Below, in pieces: positions 1 through 5,870 of a stretch of 8,784 nt of DNA. The notes beneath the pieces are model-generated. The model saw only the letters and a program-made list of their open reading frames with translations. It did not search any database and had not been told where the DNA came from. The stretch covers positions 1-8,784 of the forward strand of contig JAUWMO010000141.1 of NCBI GenBank assembly GCA_030613125.1, read 5' to 3'. The position numbers were made by a program, and so were the translations under genes. How positions within the stretch are numbered: position 1 is the stretch's first letter; the number at the start of each line of letters is the position of its first letter. This DNA is from Bacteroidota bacterium (GTDB taxonomy: Bacteria > Bacteroidota > Bacteroidia > Bacteroidales > VadinHA17).

Positions 1-570
1 TGAATACCATCCACCAACAGGACAACATTCTCTAACTAAGAATTTTAATGATTGCTTCCCATCTTTGTAATCGCTAGTATCGATAATTAAATCATAGTCT
101 CCTGTTGGGATTGTTTTTGGGGTATAAATTAGCCAGTTTACCGGTAACCCGGATTTTGTAACTTCAAAACTGCCATTCATGCCAGCAGTTTTATCATGAA
201 TTGTTTCACTCATATTAACGCAACTCTCCATTAAGACACTCGCTAGTATTGTCAATATTAAGACAATGTTGTTAGTTCTGAAGATTAATTTTTTCATTGT
301 GATGCCACGGGATAAAAACCAGCAAATAAGAAACAAAAGGCCTGGAATGACCATAAACAGATGTAAAAAACCTGGAGTATCCTGAAGTGTTATAGCGAAA
401 GCAATTGTACAAGCAATTGCAATCAATCCACCGAGTCCTTCCCACTTCCAGGCCAGGATCAATCCAGTGAAATATACAAATACAAATACAAACGCAATTA
501 CCTCCCTGGTACCCATTGGGTTTCCTGTATTATTTTGGGATTGTGGGACGATCATATATCCTAATATCAT
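1..570 (-). CDS. Membrane protein fused to exported carbohydrate-binding-like domain (partial, runs off left edge)
   Basis: The frame is open from 675 to the window edge (225 codons, no stop); 570 is the first in-frame ATG. Read from 675 it gives a basic N-terminus, a hydrophobic helix (about 630-555), two or three more helices with the motif AWKWEGLGG, and then, in frame, a second start-like stretch MKKLIFRTNN at 297. That is followed by a hydrophobic segment, a possible lipobox ending LMESC, and a domain with NGSFEV..GLPVNWLIYTP and DGKQSLKF. The first part resembles small Bacteroidota membrane proteins of the DUF7670 type; the second resembles jelly-roll carbohydrate-binding domains at the ends of surface lipoproteins. 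Both assignments are from memory of family patterns. Residues SWVSRIWG, typical of this membrane family, lie upstream of 570, so the ATG at 570 would cut the first helix. No ATG, GTG or TTG exists in frame between 675 and 570. It could be one fused protein, two genes joined in frame, or a gene with a damaged start. Confidence 0.7.
   Translation of the reverse strand, partial: MILGYMIVPQSQNNTGNPMGTREVIAFVFVFVYFTGLILAWKWEGLGGLIAIACTIAFAITLQDTPGFLHLFMVIPGLLFLICWFLSRGITMKKLIFRTNNIVLILTILASVLMESCVNMSETIHDKTAGMNGSFEVTKSGLPVNWLIYTPKTIPTGDYDLIIDTSDYKDGKQSLKFLVRECCPVGGWYS
475..492. repeat. Three tandem copies of TACAAA inside the left-edge gene
   Basis: The hexamer TACAAA occurs three times head to tail. 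On the coding (minus) strand it reads TTTGTA three times and encodes Phe-Val-Phe-Val-Phe-Val within a transmembrane helix. A copy-number change would stay in frame and alter the helix length by two residues. Confidence 0.8.
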
Positions 571-675
571 TATTAAAAAGAAAATTAAATATGCGATACC
601 CCAGATTCTCGAAACCCAACTGATCGTAGTTAGTAATTTAGTTTTGTTTTTTAAATCTTTTATTAGCTTATCTTT

Positions 676-862
676 TTAAGATTATTGTTTTAATTTATCG
701 GTCTTGATGCTTGATTTTTATACAGTGGTATGCCACGTAGTATAAAGTTCAAAATTATAAAAAAATTAGCTGTTATAAGTATCCTTGCTCAATTCTTGCT
801 TTAGATTCAAATCAGCATTCTATAGCTCATCCATAATAAAAACAACCTTTAGTGATCTTCAA
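676..862. other. Intergenic gap between two minus-strand genes
   Basis: No convincing gene is present. ATG codons on the minus strand at 834, 830 and 818 lead only to peptides of a few residues before stops. A weak 4-bp hairpin (GTGG at 725-728 with CCAC at 733-736) and one -7-like box (listed separately) are all that can be seen. There is no clear terminator after the gene that ends at 863. Confidence 0.6.
750..757 (-). promoter_or_regulatory. Candidate Bacteroidota -7 box TAATTTTG
   Basis: The minus strand reads TAATTTTG, matching the Bacteroidota TAnnTTTG -7 element, about 75 bp upstream of the open frame that begins at 675. No TTG is found at the usual -33 spacing, so this is a weak call. 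The same octamer occurs upstream of the PagL-like gene. Confidence 0.25.
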
Positions 863-1321
863 TTATTTTGGATTGGATCTGAGAATGACACGTCGTCCAA
901 CCATTGCCCCACCAATTGCTCCTATTAAAGACAATACCCATCCACCACACATAACTATCCACAGAGATGTTATCCAGAAATTTGGTTCAACAATAGCAGA
1001 AATTATCCCCATAGTATTGCATAGGATTGGTACGTACCAAATACTTTTTGGATTATGTCTGCATATGAAAAAACAGGCTATTGCAATTATAATATCATAA
1101 CTAATATAAGCAATCCCTTCACTCATATTCTCACCTATTTTTGGAATTGAACTTAGTAATGAGGCAAAGAAAAATAGAAAAATGAATGATAAAAATGCAG
1201 TTATTAATGATAATCCCCAGCTTGGGATCTTAGAAAAAAAAGATCTTTTTTCTTTTGTTTCCACAATATTATAATTTTTAAGTTTATTAACTCTATGTGG
1301 CATAACTTTAATATGAGTCAA
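863..1321 (-). CDS. Small four-helix membrane protein, function unknown
   Basis: This is a 152-residue protein with a basic cytoplasmic N-terminus (about 1-33) and hydrophobic segments at roughly 36-58, 67-88, 95-111 and 115-140. Conserved-looking features are CRHNPKSIWYVPILCN before and within helix 3, VEPNFW before helix 4, and the glycine-rich GAIGGAMVGRR at the end of helix 4, which suits close helix packing. It resembles unnamed Bacteroidota membrane proteins; I know of no function. It begins 11 bp after the stop of the preceding minus-strand gene, so the two are probably co-transcribed. The start is the first ATG of the frame; Met7 is an alternative, and neither has a clear ribosome binding site. 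Confidence 0.82.
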   Translation of the reverse strand: MTHIKVMPHRVNKLKNYNIVETKEKRSFFSKIPSWGLSLITAFLSFIFLFFFASLLSSIPKIGENMSEGIAYISYDIIIAIACFFICRHNPKSIWYVPILCNTMGIISAIVEPNFWITSLWIVMCGGWVLSLIGAIGGAMVGRRVILRSNPK

Positions 1322-1332
1322 TCATTTGTATG

Positions 1333-1737
1333 CTACCTGATCACAAACGGAACAACAATGGATATAAAGCCTGTGAACACAACCACAAGGATGAACATAT
1401 TGTATCTTACATTATAATTACTCAAAAGGGTTGAATCATAATATTTATCAACGTTTTCATCCCGATACATTGTTAGCAATCCATTTATAAGTTTTGATCT
1501 GGTTTGCTTGCCTTTTAATAATCCGAATATCGCAACCATATTTACAACGATAATCAATGCTACAAAAATGAACATTACTATCAGGTAGGTGGTTTCCGTG
1601 CGTGATTTTTCAACAAATCCTGAATTAACAGCAAGAGATATCAGGTTGAGTACAACGGCAGCAAGTATAAATATGATGTCGGTTTTGGTGTTTTGCTGCA
1701 GTTCTGAAGTTATGTGTTTGTGAACATGTTCAATCAT
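1333..1737 (-). CDS. Small three-helix membrane protein, function unknown
   Basis: This is a 134-residue protein. An amphipathic N-terminus (MIEHVHKHITSELQQNTKTD) is followed by two close helices at about 21-42 and 51-73, a cytoplasmic-looking loop with GLLKGKQTR and a Tyr-rich stretch (MYRDENVDKYYD, NYNVRYN), and a C-terminal helix at about 112-133 ending VPFVIR. The pattern matches a widespread unnamed family that I recognise only by sequence feel; no role is known to me. It lies 42 bp after the TPR gene and 11 bp before the four-helix membrane gene on the same strand, suggesting one operon. The start at 1737 is well supported by a strong Shine-Dalgarno. Confidence 0.87.
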   Translation of the reverse strand: MIEHVHKHITSELQQNTKTDIIFILAAVVLNLISLAVNSGFVEKSRTETTYLIVMFIFVALIIVVNMVAIFGLLKGKQTRSKLINGLLTMYRDENVDKYYDSTLLSNYNVRYNMFILVVVFTGFISIVVPFVIR

Positions 1738-1744
1738 TTTTGAA

Positions 1745-1752
1745 TCCTCCTT
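1745..1752 (-). promoter_or_regulatory. Strong Shine-Dalgarno AAGGAGGA
   Basis: The minus strand reads AAGGAGGA, with GGAGG ending 8 nt before the ATG at 1737. This is the only near-perfect ribosome binding site in the window; the other starts have none, as is usual for Bacteroidota. It fixes the start of the three-helix protein. Confidence 0.8.
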
Positions 1753-1779
1753 TTTTTATTGATAAATAATTAAATATAG

Positions 1780-2907
1780 TTAGAATGGCCTGAAAAAAGA
1801 ACCGAAATAATGGGAAATCTCCTCAGGCGGGTTATACAGATTAAGAGGTGGAGTACCAAATGCCATTGAAAAATAAGGGTCAAGAGCTTTGGCTTCTGCC
1901 ATAATTTTTTTTGAACCTTCAGCATCGCCGGTAAATCCTTTTACTTTAGCTATCCAGCCTTTAGTGTATGCTTGTAAGGGATTGATTGCACCGGGATTTT
2001 CAATAAGGAATTTATTAAATGCTTCTGTCGCTAACTCCAGGTTCTTTTCTTTATCTCCTTTATTTTGCATAAGCCTCATTACATAAACCCTTGCAATATT
2101 TAATTGCGGCAGGTTATTTTCAGGGTTGAGAGTCAGAGCTTTTTCAAAGTATTTTATTCCGTTTTCTACGTCATCGACATAGATGTACGCTTTGCCAAGT
2201 TCTTCATTTACCTCAGCACTTTTTGGTTGATTATCGAGGATATCTGTCCAGAAAGCAACTTTGTCTGCACTGTCGGGCATCAGGACTGCCTGTGCTTTTG
2301 CAGCAAGGATGTCATCTATTTCAACAAGTTTTTTAGCATAAATTTCAGCCTTGGCCTTATTACCTCCCATTTCAGCAGGGAGCAGGCCATAGAATTCAAC
2401 CAGGTATAGATATGCCTCTTTGTAATCCGGTTTTAGTTTAACTACGGTCTCATAAGCACTACATGCTTTCATGGCATATTCGGATGCTTTTTCTTCAGAA
2501 GCATACGCATTCAGGAAACAGATATTCGCATGATAATTAGCATATATCACATTATTTGGATCATACTTAACAGCCTTCTCAATTGTTGATAAAATATCTT
2601 CAGGCTTATGTCCCGAACCTCCCAGCATCATGTGATGTTTTGTCCTTGCAAGTTCATAATAAGCAAGGGCGCAGGTGGAATCATTTGCAAGCACTTGATC
2701 TAATTGTGCTTTGGCTTCATCAACTTTCCCATTCATTCTTAATTTAAAAGCTTCATTTACATTTTTATTCAGGTCTCCTGCCAGGCAGGCAGATACCATA
2801 ATAAATAAGAAGCCGGTGCAAATAGCAATAAAAAAGATCTCTTTTCTTTTCAGGGCTGTAGTAAGCTTCCTACAGTTCTCCGCCGGTTTTTTTTTCAGAG
2901 TTTTCAT
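1780..2907 (-). CDS. TPR-repeat envelope protein (probable lipoprotein)
   Basis: This is a 375-residue protein. A basic N-region (about 1-23) precedes a hydrophobic core (24-40) ending VSAC, a good lipobox with Cys41 as the lipidated residue; cleavage by signal peptidase I just after it is the alternative. The rest is helical with TPR-like units: AFKLRMNGKVDEAKAQLDQV (about 53-72), a unit after IEKAVKYDPNN, AYETVVKLKPDYKEAYLYLV, and the clearest one around ELGKAYIYVDDVENGIKYFE (about 235-255). The C-terminus (GTPPLNLYNPPEEISHYFGS then FFRPF) is distinctive and non-TPR. TPR proteins act as protein-binding scaffolds; the partner cannot be told from this sequence. It is first in a possible operon with two small membrane proteins. 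No ribosome binding site or clear promoter was found in the divergent gap upstream. Confidence 0.88.
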   Translation of the reverse strand: MKTLKKKPAENCRKLTTALKRKEIFFIAICTGFLFIMVSACLAGDLNKNVNEAFKLRMNGKVDEAKAQLDQVLANDSTCALAYYELARTKHHMMLGGSGHKPEDILSTIEKAVKYDPNNVIYANYHANICFLNAYASEEKASEYAMKACSAYETVVKLKPDYKEAYLYLVEFYGLLPAEMGGNKAKAEIYAKKLVEIDDILAAKAQAVLMPDSADKVAFWTDILDNQPKSAEVNEELGKAYIYVDDVENGIKYFEKALTLNPENNLPQLNIARVYVMRLMQNKGDKEKNLELATEAFNKFLIENPGAINPLQAYTKGWIAKVKGFTGDAEGSKKIMAEAKALDPYFSMAFGTPPLNLYNPPEEISHYFGSFFRPF

Positions 2908-2995
2908 TTTTACAATTTTTAAGTTAAGTACAGAGGTGTAATAACATAATTATATCAAGTCTTTTTAATTTTAAACATAAACAGGTTTTTATAGT

Positions 2996-3003
2996 TATAT
3001 TTG
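2996..3003 (+). promoter_or_regulatory. Candidate -7 box TATATTTG
   Basis: TATATTTG matches the Bacteroidota TAnnTTTG -7 element and lies 76 bp upstream of the GTG start at 3080. Only a poor -33 candidate (TTTA at 2970-2973) is present. If real, transcription would start near 3010, placing the palindrome at 3022-3041 in the early transcribed region, where a bound repressor could block the promoter. Confidence 0.3.
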
Positions 3004-3021
3004 AAAAACAGTTGTATTTTG

Positions 3022-3041
3022 ATTGTAAAATATTTTACAAT
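3022..3041. promoter_or_regulatory. Perfect 20-bp palindrome, candidate operator
   Basis: The half-site ATTGTAAAAT is followed immediately by its exact reverse complement ATTTTACAAT, with no spacer and no mismatch. It lies in the divergent gap between the TPR gene (start 2907) and the cassette (start 3080), so a dimeric regulator bound here could affect either. The TTGTAAA-N4-TTTACAA core has the geometry of a Rex site (TTGTGAA-N4-TTCACAA) but with a symmetrical G-to-A change in each half. No regulator gene is nearby, so the protein that binds is unknown. Confidence 0.5.
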
Positions 3042-3079
3042 TGTTTTTCCAGCAGGTGAACCAATAACAGAGTAAATTT

Positions 3080-4003
3080 GTGAAAGAGAGGGATATCCAA
3101 TATCTGAGGCTGTTAAAAAAAAGGATTGTTGAGACAATGAAGTTGTCTCATCCGGGTATTGGTAATAGTATCTCTGAATGGAAAGGCCAGGAGATAACAA
3201 ATTTCCAGGAAGATCTCATGAACAGAGTAAACGAGTATATAAGTGAGAAATGGTTTTATACCCACATGAAATCCGAAAGTTGGAAACTGCCAAGGATTGA
3301 CATGCTTAATTTGCTGGCAAGATATGTTGGATATAATGATTGGAATGATTTTAAATTTAAGAATAAGGAAAATTTGCCCTTTGCAGTTCAAAAAATTGAA
3401 ACAAGTGGATCTATACCTTATTTAAAAATATTTGGTTTGATAATTATTTTGATTGTATCCTTATTGTTAATTAAATCATTAGGCAATAAAAACTATCAAT
3501 TTCGATTAGTTGATGCCTATACAAAGAAGAGAATTAGTGATACTCTGACTGAAATTATCATAATTAATGAAAATGAATCACCCTTGCACATGAAATGTAA
3601 TCCCCCAGGGTATTTTGATTTGAAGACAAAAAAAGAGAAGGTTCGGTTCTTAGTCAGGGCGCCTTACTATAAGACAGATACCATCACACGTATACTGGAT
3701 AAATACGAAAATTTTGAAAATATTTATTTATATCCCAATGATTTCGCACTGATGATACATTACTTCTCAGCAACAAATGTTAAGGACTGGGAAAAAAGAC
3801 GGGATCAATTGGATAGAATGATAGCTGACAGTGCATATATATATCAGGTTTTTGATCAGGGGCAGCTTGGTATGGAACTGTATAACAAACAGGAATTTAT
3901 TGATAAATTAACAATGCCGGTTAGTAGTTTGAAAAATATTGAAGTTATTGAAACAATTTATACGGCGAAGAAGATTTCTTTATTACGATTCAGGCAAGAG
4001 TAG
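3080..4003 (+). CDS. Single-pass membrane protein: cytoplasmic helical domain plus exported C-terminal domain
   Basis: This is a 307-residue protein starting at GTG. Residues 1-95 form a helical domain with ISEWKGQEITNFQEDLM, EKWFYTHMK, LPRIDMLNLLARYVGY and NDWNDF. This resembles the N-terminal domain of many Bacteroidota proteins that read like DNA-binding or adaptor helices followed by LxxLAxxxGYxxWxDF. Residues 115-134 are a single transmembrane helix. Residues 140-217 look like a beta-sandwich similar to carboxypeptidase-regulatory domains, and 220-307 carry DFALMIHYFS, W-x4-RRDQLDRMIAD, GMELYNKQEFIDKLTMP and SLKNIEVIET. The predicted topology puts the N-terminus in the cytoplasm and the C-terminus outside. 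GTG is chosen because MKERDIQYLRLLKKRI fits the family start; the next Met (20) would remove the first helix. No ribosome binding site is visible. It is followed 9 bp later by a probable lipoprotein, and I infer that the two act together. Function is unknown. Confidence 0.85.
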   Translation: MKERDIQYLRLLKKRIVETMKLSHPGIGNSISEWKGQEITNFQEDLMNRVNEYISEKWFYTHMKSESWKLPRIDMLNLLARYVGYNDWNDFKFKNKENLPFAVQKIETSGSIPYLKIFGLIIILIVSLLLIKSLGNKNYQFRLVDAYTKKRISDTLTEIIIINENESPLHMKCNPPGYFDLKTKKEKVRFLVRAPYYKTDTITRILDKYENFENIYLYPNDFALMIHYFSATNVKDWEKRRDQLDRMIADSAYIYQVFDQGQLGMELYNKQEFIDKLTMPVSSLKNIEVIETIYTAKKISLLRFRQE

Positions 4004-4012
4004 GATTAATAA

Positions 4013-4696
4013 ATGAAGTTCAGACCAATACATATTATCATATTCTTATTAGGATTAATTGTTATTAGTTCTCCAACATGTGAGGATCCTGATGACCGGG
4101 AAAATGCCTATGTAAAGGAAAACGGAGAAACCATTACCGATGAACAGGTGGTTTTTCAAACAAAAGATAAAATGATCCGCTCTTTAAAAGAAGAATTTGG
4201 AGCCAACTTTCTTTCAGATAATCATCTGAGAGCTTTTGAACAAAGGGCAAAAGAAAAAATCCTTGATTTCGCAGACTACACAAGTATTTATTCCAATAAA
4301 GAATATGATAAATCTTTCAGAAAGCAGGCCAGACGGATGATGCTTAATTTATTTGCTGATAAGAATGCTAAAATAAATTTCTCATTTGTTGATTCACAAA
4401 GAGTTAATGACTATACATTGCCAAACTTCATGGATGAAATTTACACTGCTGAATATAATGCTCTGGGGTTGAACATTGGCAAAATAGAGATCGCAGAACC
4501 TTTACATTTGCAGGAAAATACAACATATGAAGGAAGTGTGAAGTTCTCACAGCAATTATATGGTATTACCTTATCTGATACTGTTTTAATCAATTCAGGA
4601 GTTGGTTATTTTGAAATAATTGCTATCCGGGTAGATAAAAAATTCGGAACCGACTCTCTGCAAGTATGGGAGGTGCTTTTAGGGGATTTGCGTTAA
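4013..4696 (+). CDS. Exported protein, probable lipoprotein, partner of the upstream membrane protein
   Basis: This is a 227-residue protein. A hydrophobic segment (about 7-20) ends SSPTC at Cys23, followed by EDPDDRE. The lipobox is not canonical, but acidic residues straight after the Cys fit the lipoprotein surface-export signal described in Bacteroidota. The mature part has a helical region with FEQRAKEKILDFADYTSIYS and FRKQARRMMLNLF (about 80-125), then a beta-rich half ending GYFEIIAIRVDKKFG and LQVWEVLLGDL. I know of no function. It starts 9 bp after the membrane protein's stop, with AGGA about 12 nt upstream of the ATG, so the two are almost certainly co-transcribed. Its TAA stop is part of the TTAA end of an inverted-repeat element, so the last residues may have been altered by an insertion. 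Confidence 0.85.
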   Translation: MKFRPIHIIIFLLGLIVISSPTCEDPDDRENAYVKENGETITDEQVVFQTKDKMIRSLKEEFGANFLSDNHLRAFEQRAKEKILDFADYTSIYSNKEYDKSFRKQARRMMLNLFADKNAKINFSFVDSQRVNDYTLPNFMDEIYTAEYNALGLNIGKIEIAEPLHLQENTTYEGSVKFSQQLYGITLSDTVLINSGVGYFEIIAIRVDKKFGTDSLQVWEVLLGDLR

Positions 4697-4799
4697 CCCA
4701 GCCATAAATGGCGAAAAATTCTGTGAACCGAGCTTGCGAGCTTCGCAACCGCTAAAGCTTAATGCGAACGCGGTCACCGAAGGTAATTTTTCGGGTTAA
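4693..4799. repeat. 107-bp inverted-repeat element with TTAA ends (REP- or MITE-like, or large terminator)
   Basis: The ends are exact inverted repeats: TTAACCC (4693-4699) and GGGTTAA (4793-4799). Further paired arms lie inside: CGAAAAATT (4712-4720) with AATTTTTCG (4785-4793), and GTGAACCG (4723-4730) with CGGTCAC (4771-4777), one base bulged. The core holds an inner hairpin, TTGCGA-gct-TCGCAA (4734-4748), and alternative pairings such as ACCGC with GCGGT. The whole could fold as a long branched stem. The core is richer in G and C than its surroundings. A T-rich stretch follows about 30 bp later (4836-4845). It could be a repetitive extragenic palindrome, a small non-autonomous element inserted at TTAA, or the terminator of the cassette. 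Confidence 0.6.
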
Positions 4800-4852
4800 T
4801 CTGCATTTTCATAAATTACCTTATTTTCCTATTTTATTTTTTTTTAGCCCGA

Positions 4853-4883
4853 CCGGAAGGATAGGTATACCTGAACATTCCGG
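4853..4883. repeat. Hairpin with a perfect 10-bp palindrome in its loop
   Basis: CCGGAA (4853-4858) pairs with TTCCGG (4878-4883). Inside lies the perfect palindrome AGGTATACCT (4863-4872). It follows a run of T (4837-4845) and lies in the convergent gap, where it may help stop transcription from either side. Confidence 0.5.
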
Positions 4884-4908
4884 CTTGCTGGAAGTCTTAT
4901 GACCAGTA

Positions 4909-4953
4909 CTGCGGGCAGGATAGTGCGATTGGAATATAATTAACATTCCGCAG
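4909..4953. repeat. Second nested inverted repeat in the convergent gap
   Basis: CTGCGG (4909-4914) pairs with CCGCAG (4948-4953), and, as an alternative, GGAAT (4931-4935) pairs with ATTCC (4945-4949). ATTCC can also pair with the following GGAAT (4953-4957) around GCA. The 9-mer AACATTCCG occurs here (4942-4950) and at 4874-4882, 68 bp apart. It lies just past the stop of the minus-strand gene ending at 4970, where a terminator would be expected. Confidence 0.4.
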
Positions 4954-4969
4954 GAATTAATTTTCGGCA

Positions 4970-5602
4970 TTATAGGGTCAGAAGTTCGGATCTTAGTATC
5001 CTTTTCATTGCTGTGCCTGTGATAAATCCAAGGGCTAATCCACTGGTTATTAGCATTGCCAGAAAGACCAGAAAATTCATAGTGTCAGTAATAATAAACA
5101 GAGGCAAGAAAAATGCAACTCCCCAACCCAAAGCACTTGTATATACCCATATTTTTGTTACAATATAATTTTTCCCCAATAAAGGACGTTGCAATAAACC
5201 GGCCAACGCTCCCCCAATTGTATATATCAAAACATATATCAAAAGCCCCTGGCCTTCAAATTCAATATCCCGGTCAGAACCGATAGCCCACAAAGCAATT
5301 CCGGCAACTAATTCGCTAATAAATAATCCACCGGCACCTGCTAATATCCAGTAAGCTGAAATAGCTATTTTCTTTCGCAAGAGTTTCCACTGGACCAGTC
5401 CAATTAAGGCACCTATTCCACCTCCCAAAAAGCCATAACCAATAGCATGTGCAAGTGCTTCATTAATGAAAGTTTCTAATACCGAAATAATAAGGAATGC
5501 CAGTGCGAAACTTATCAGAATGCCAAAAATAAAAACAGTAGCAGTATTAACCAGCCATTTAAACCAGAACATACTGTTTTTATCAAACTTTAAAGCTTTC
5601 AT
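4970..5602 (-). CDS. Polytopic membrane protein with an internal duplication, function unknown
   Basis: This is a 210-residue protein with about six hydrophobic segments (roughly 15-42, 50-72, 82-107, 118-138, 148-170, 175-198). Two halves look duplicated: GGGIGALIGLVQWKLLRKKI followed by SAYWILAGAGGLF (60-94), and GGALAGLLQRPLL followed by KIWVYTSALGWGVAFF (130-165). A third glycine-rich stretch, SGLALGFITGTAMKRIL, closes the protein. The G-x3-G-x2-QW-x2-LR pattern is seen in unnamed membrane proteins of several phyla; I know of no function. The start at 5602 is the first ATG and has no ribosome binding site. It is transcribed towards the cassette, and the hairpins in between separate the two. 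Confidence 0.85.
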   Translation of the reverse strand: MKALKFDKNSMFWFKWLVNTATVFIFGILISFALAFLIISVLETFINEALAHAIGYGFLGGGIGALIGLVQWKLLRKKIAISAYWILAGAGGLFISELVAGIALWAIGSDRDIEFEGQGLLIYVLIYTIGGALAGLLQRPLLGKNYIVTKIWVYTSALGWGVAFFLPLFIITDTMNFLVFLAMLITSGLALGFITGTAMKRILRSELLTL

Positions 5603-5642
5603 TGCTTTTTAAAAATACAAAATTTAATACTCATTATGTTAA

Positions 5643-5870
5643 ATCAATCTGCATATTGTAGTAGAAACTGTCCGGAATACTGTTTTTTCAATGGACGAAA
5701 AAGGGGCCTCAGCTCAATCTGATGCAACAATTGTTTTAAAAAATGGAGTAGGGAGATACATGATCTTCGACAAGCCTTTTCTTGTATATTTAAAGAAAAA
5801 ATCGGACAAATCACCGTATCTTGCATTTTGGATTACCGATACAGAATTCCTTGTTAAAAGTAAAATAATA
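5643..5870 (+). pseudogene. Serpin-like C-terminal remnant, in frame with the permease
   Basis: The frame is open from just after a TAA at 5640-5642. It reads VRNTVFSMDEKGASAQSDAT, then IVLKNGVGRYMIFDKPFLVY, then LKKKSDKSPYLAFW. This lines up with the serpin C-terminus: the FxxVxEEGTEAAAAT hinge matches FSMDEKGASAQSDAT, and the F-x-ADRPFLFLI strand matches MIFDKPFLVYL. The rest of a serpin (over 300 residues) is absent upstream, where the next gene faces away, so this is a broken 3' end. It has lost its stop codon and runs straight into the permease. The serpin match is from memory and moderate; it may instead belong to a Bacteroidota family with a similar tail. A gene caller could take the ATG at 5691 as the permease start and so include this segment. 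Confidence 0.5.

Noticed and set aside
467..679. Plus-strand 70-codon open frame
   Set aside because: It lies opposite the membrane domain of the left-edge gene, whose minus-strand reading has coherent helices and family-like motifs; the plus reading has none.
725..736. GTGG-tatg-CCAC hairpin
   Set aside because: A four-pair stem with no T-run is expected often by chance and does not sit next to a stop codon.
852..1100. Plus-strand 82-codon open frame
   Set aside because: It is antisense to the four-helix membrane protein and has no recognisable features or start signal.
2104..2409. Plus-strand 101-codon open frame
   Set aside because: It is antisense to the TPR protein; its hydrophobic look follows from the complement of helical TPR codons.
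3073..3080. TAAATTTG, a match to the Bacteroidota -7 box
   Set aside because: It overlaps the GTG start at 3080, so transcription would begin inside the gene; the protein would have to start at Met20 and lose a conserved-looking helix.
3113..3391. Minus-strand 92-codon open frame
   Set aside because: It is antisense to the cytoplasmic domain of the cassette membrane protein, which has clear family-like motifs.
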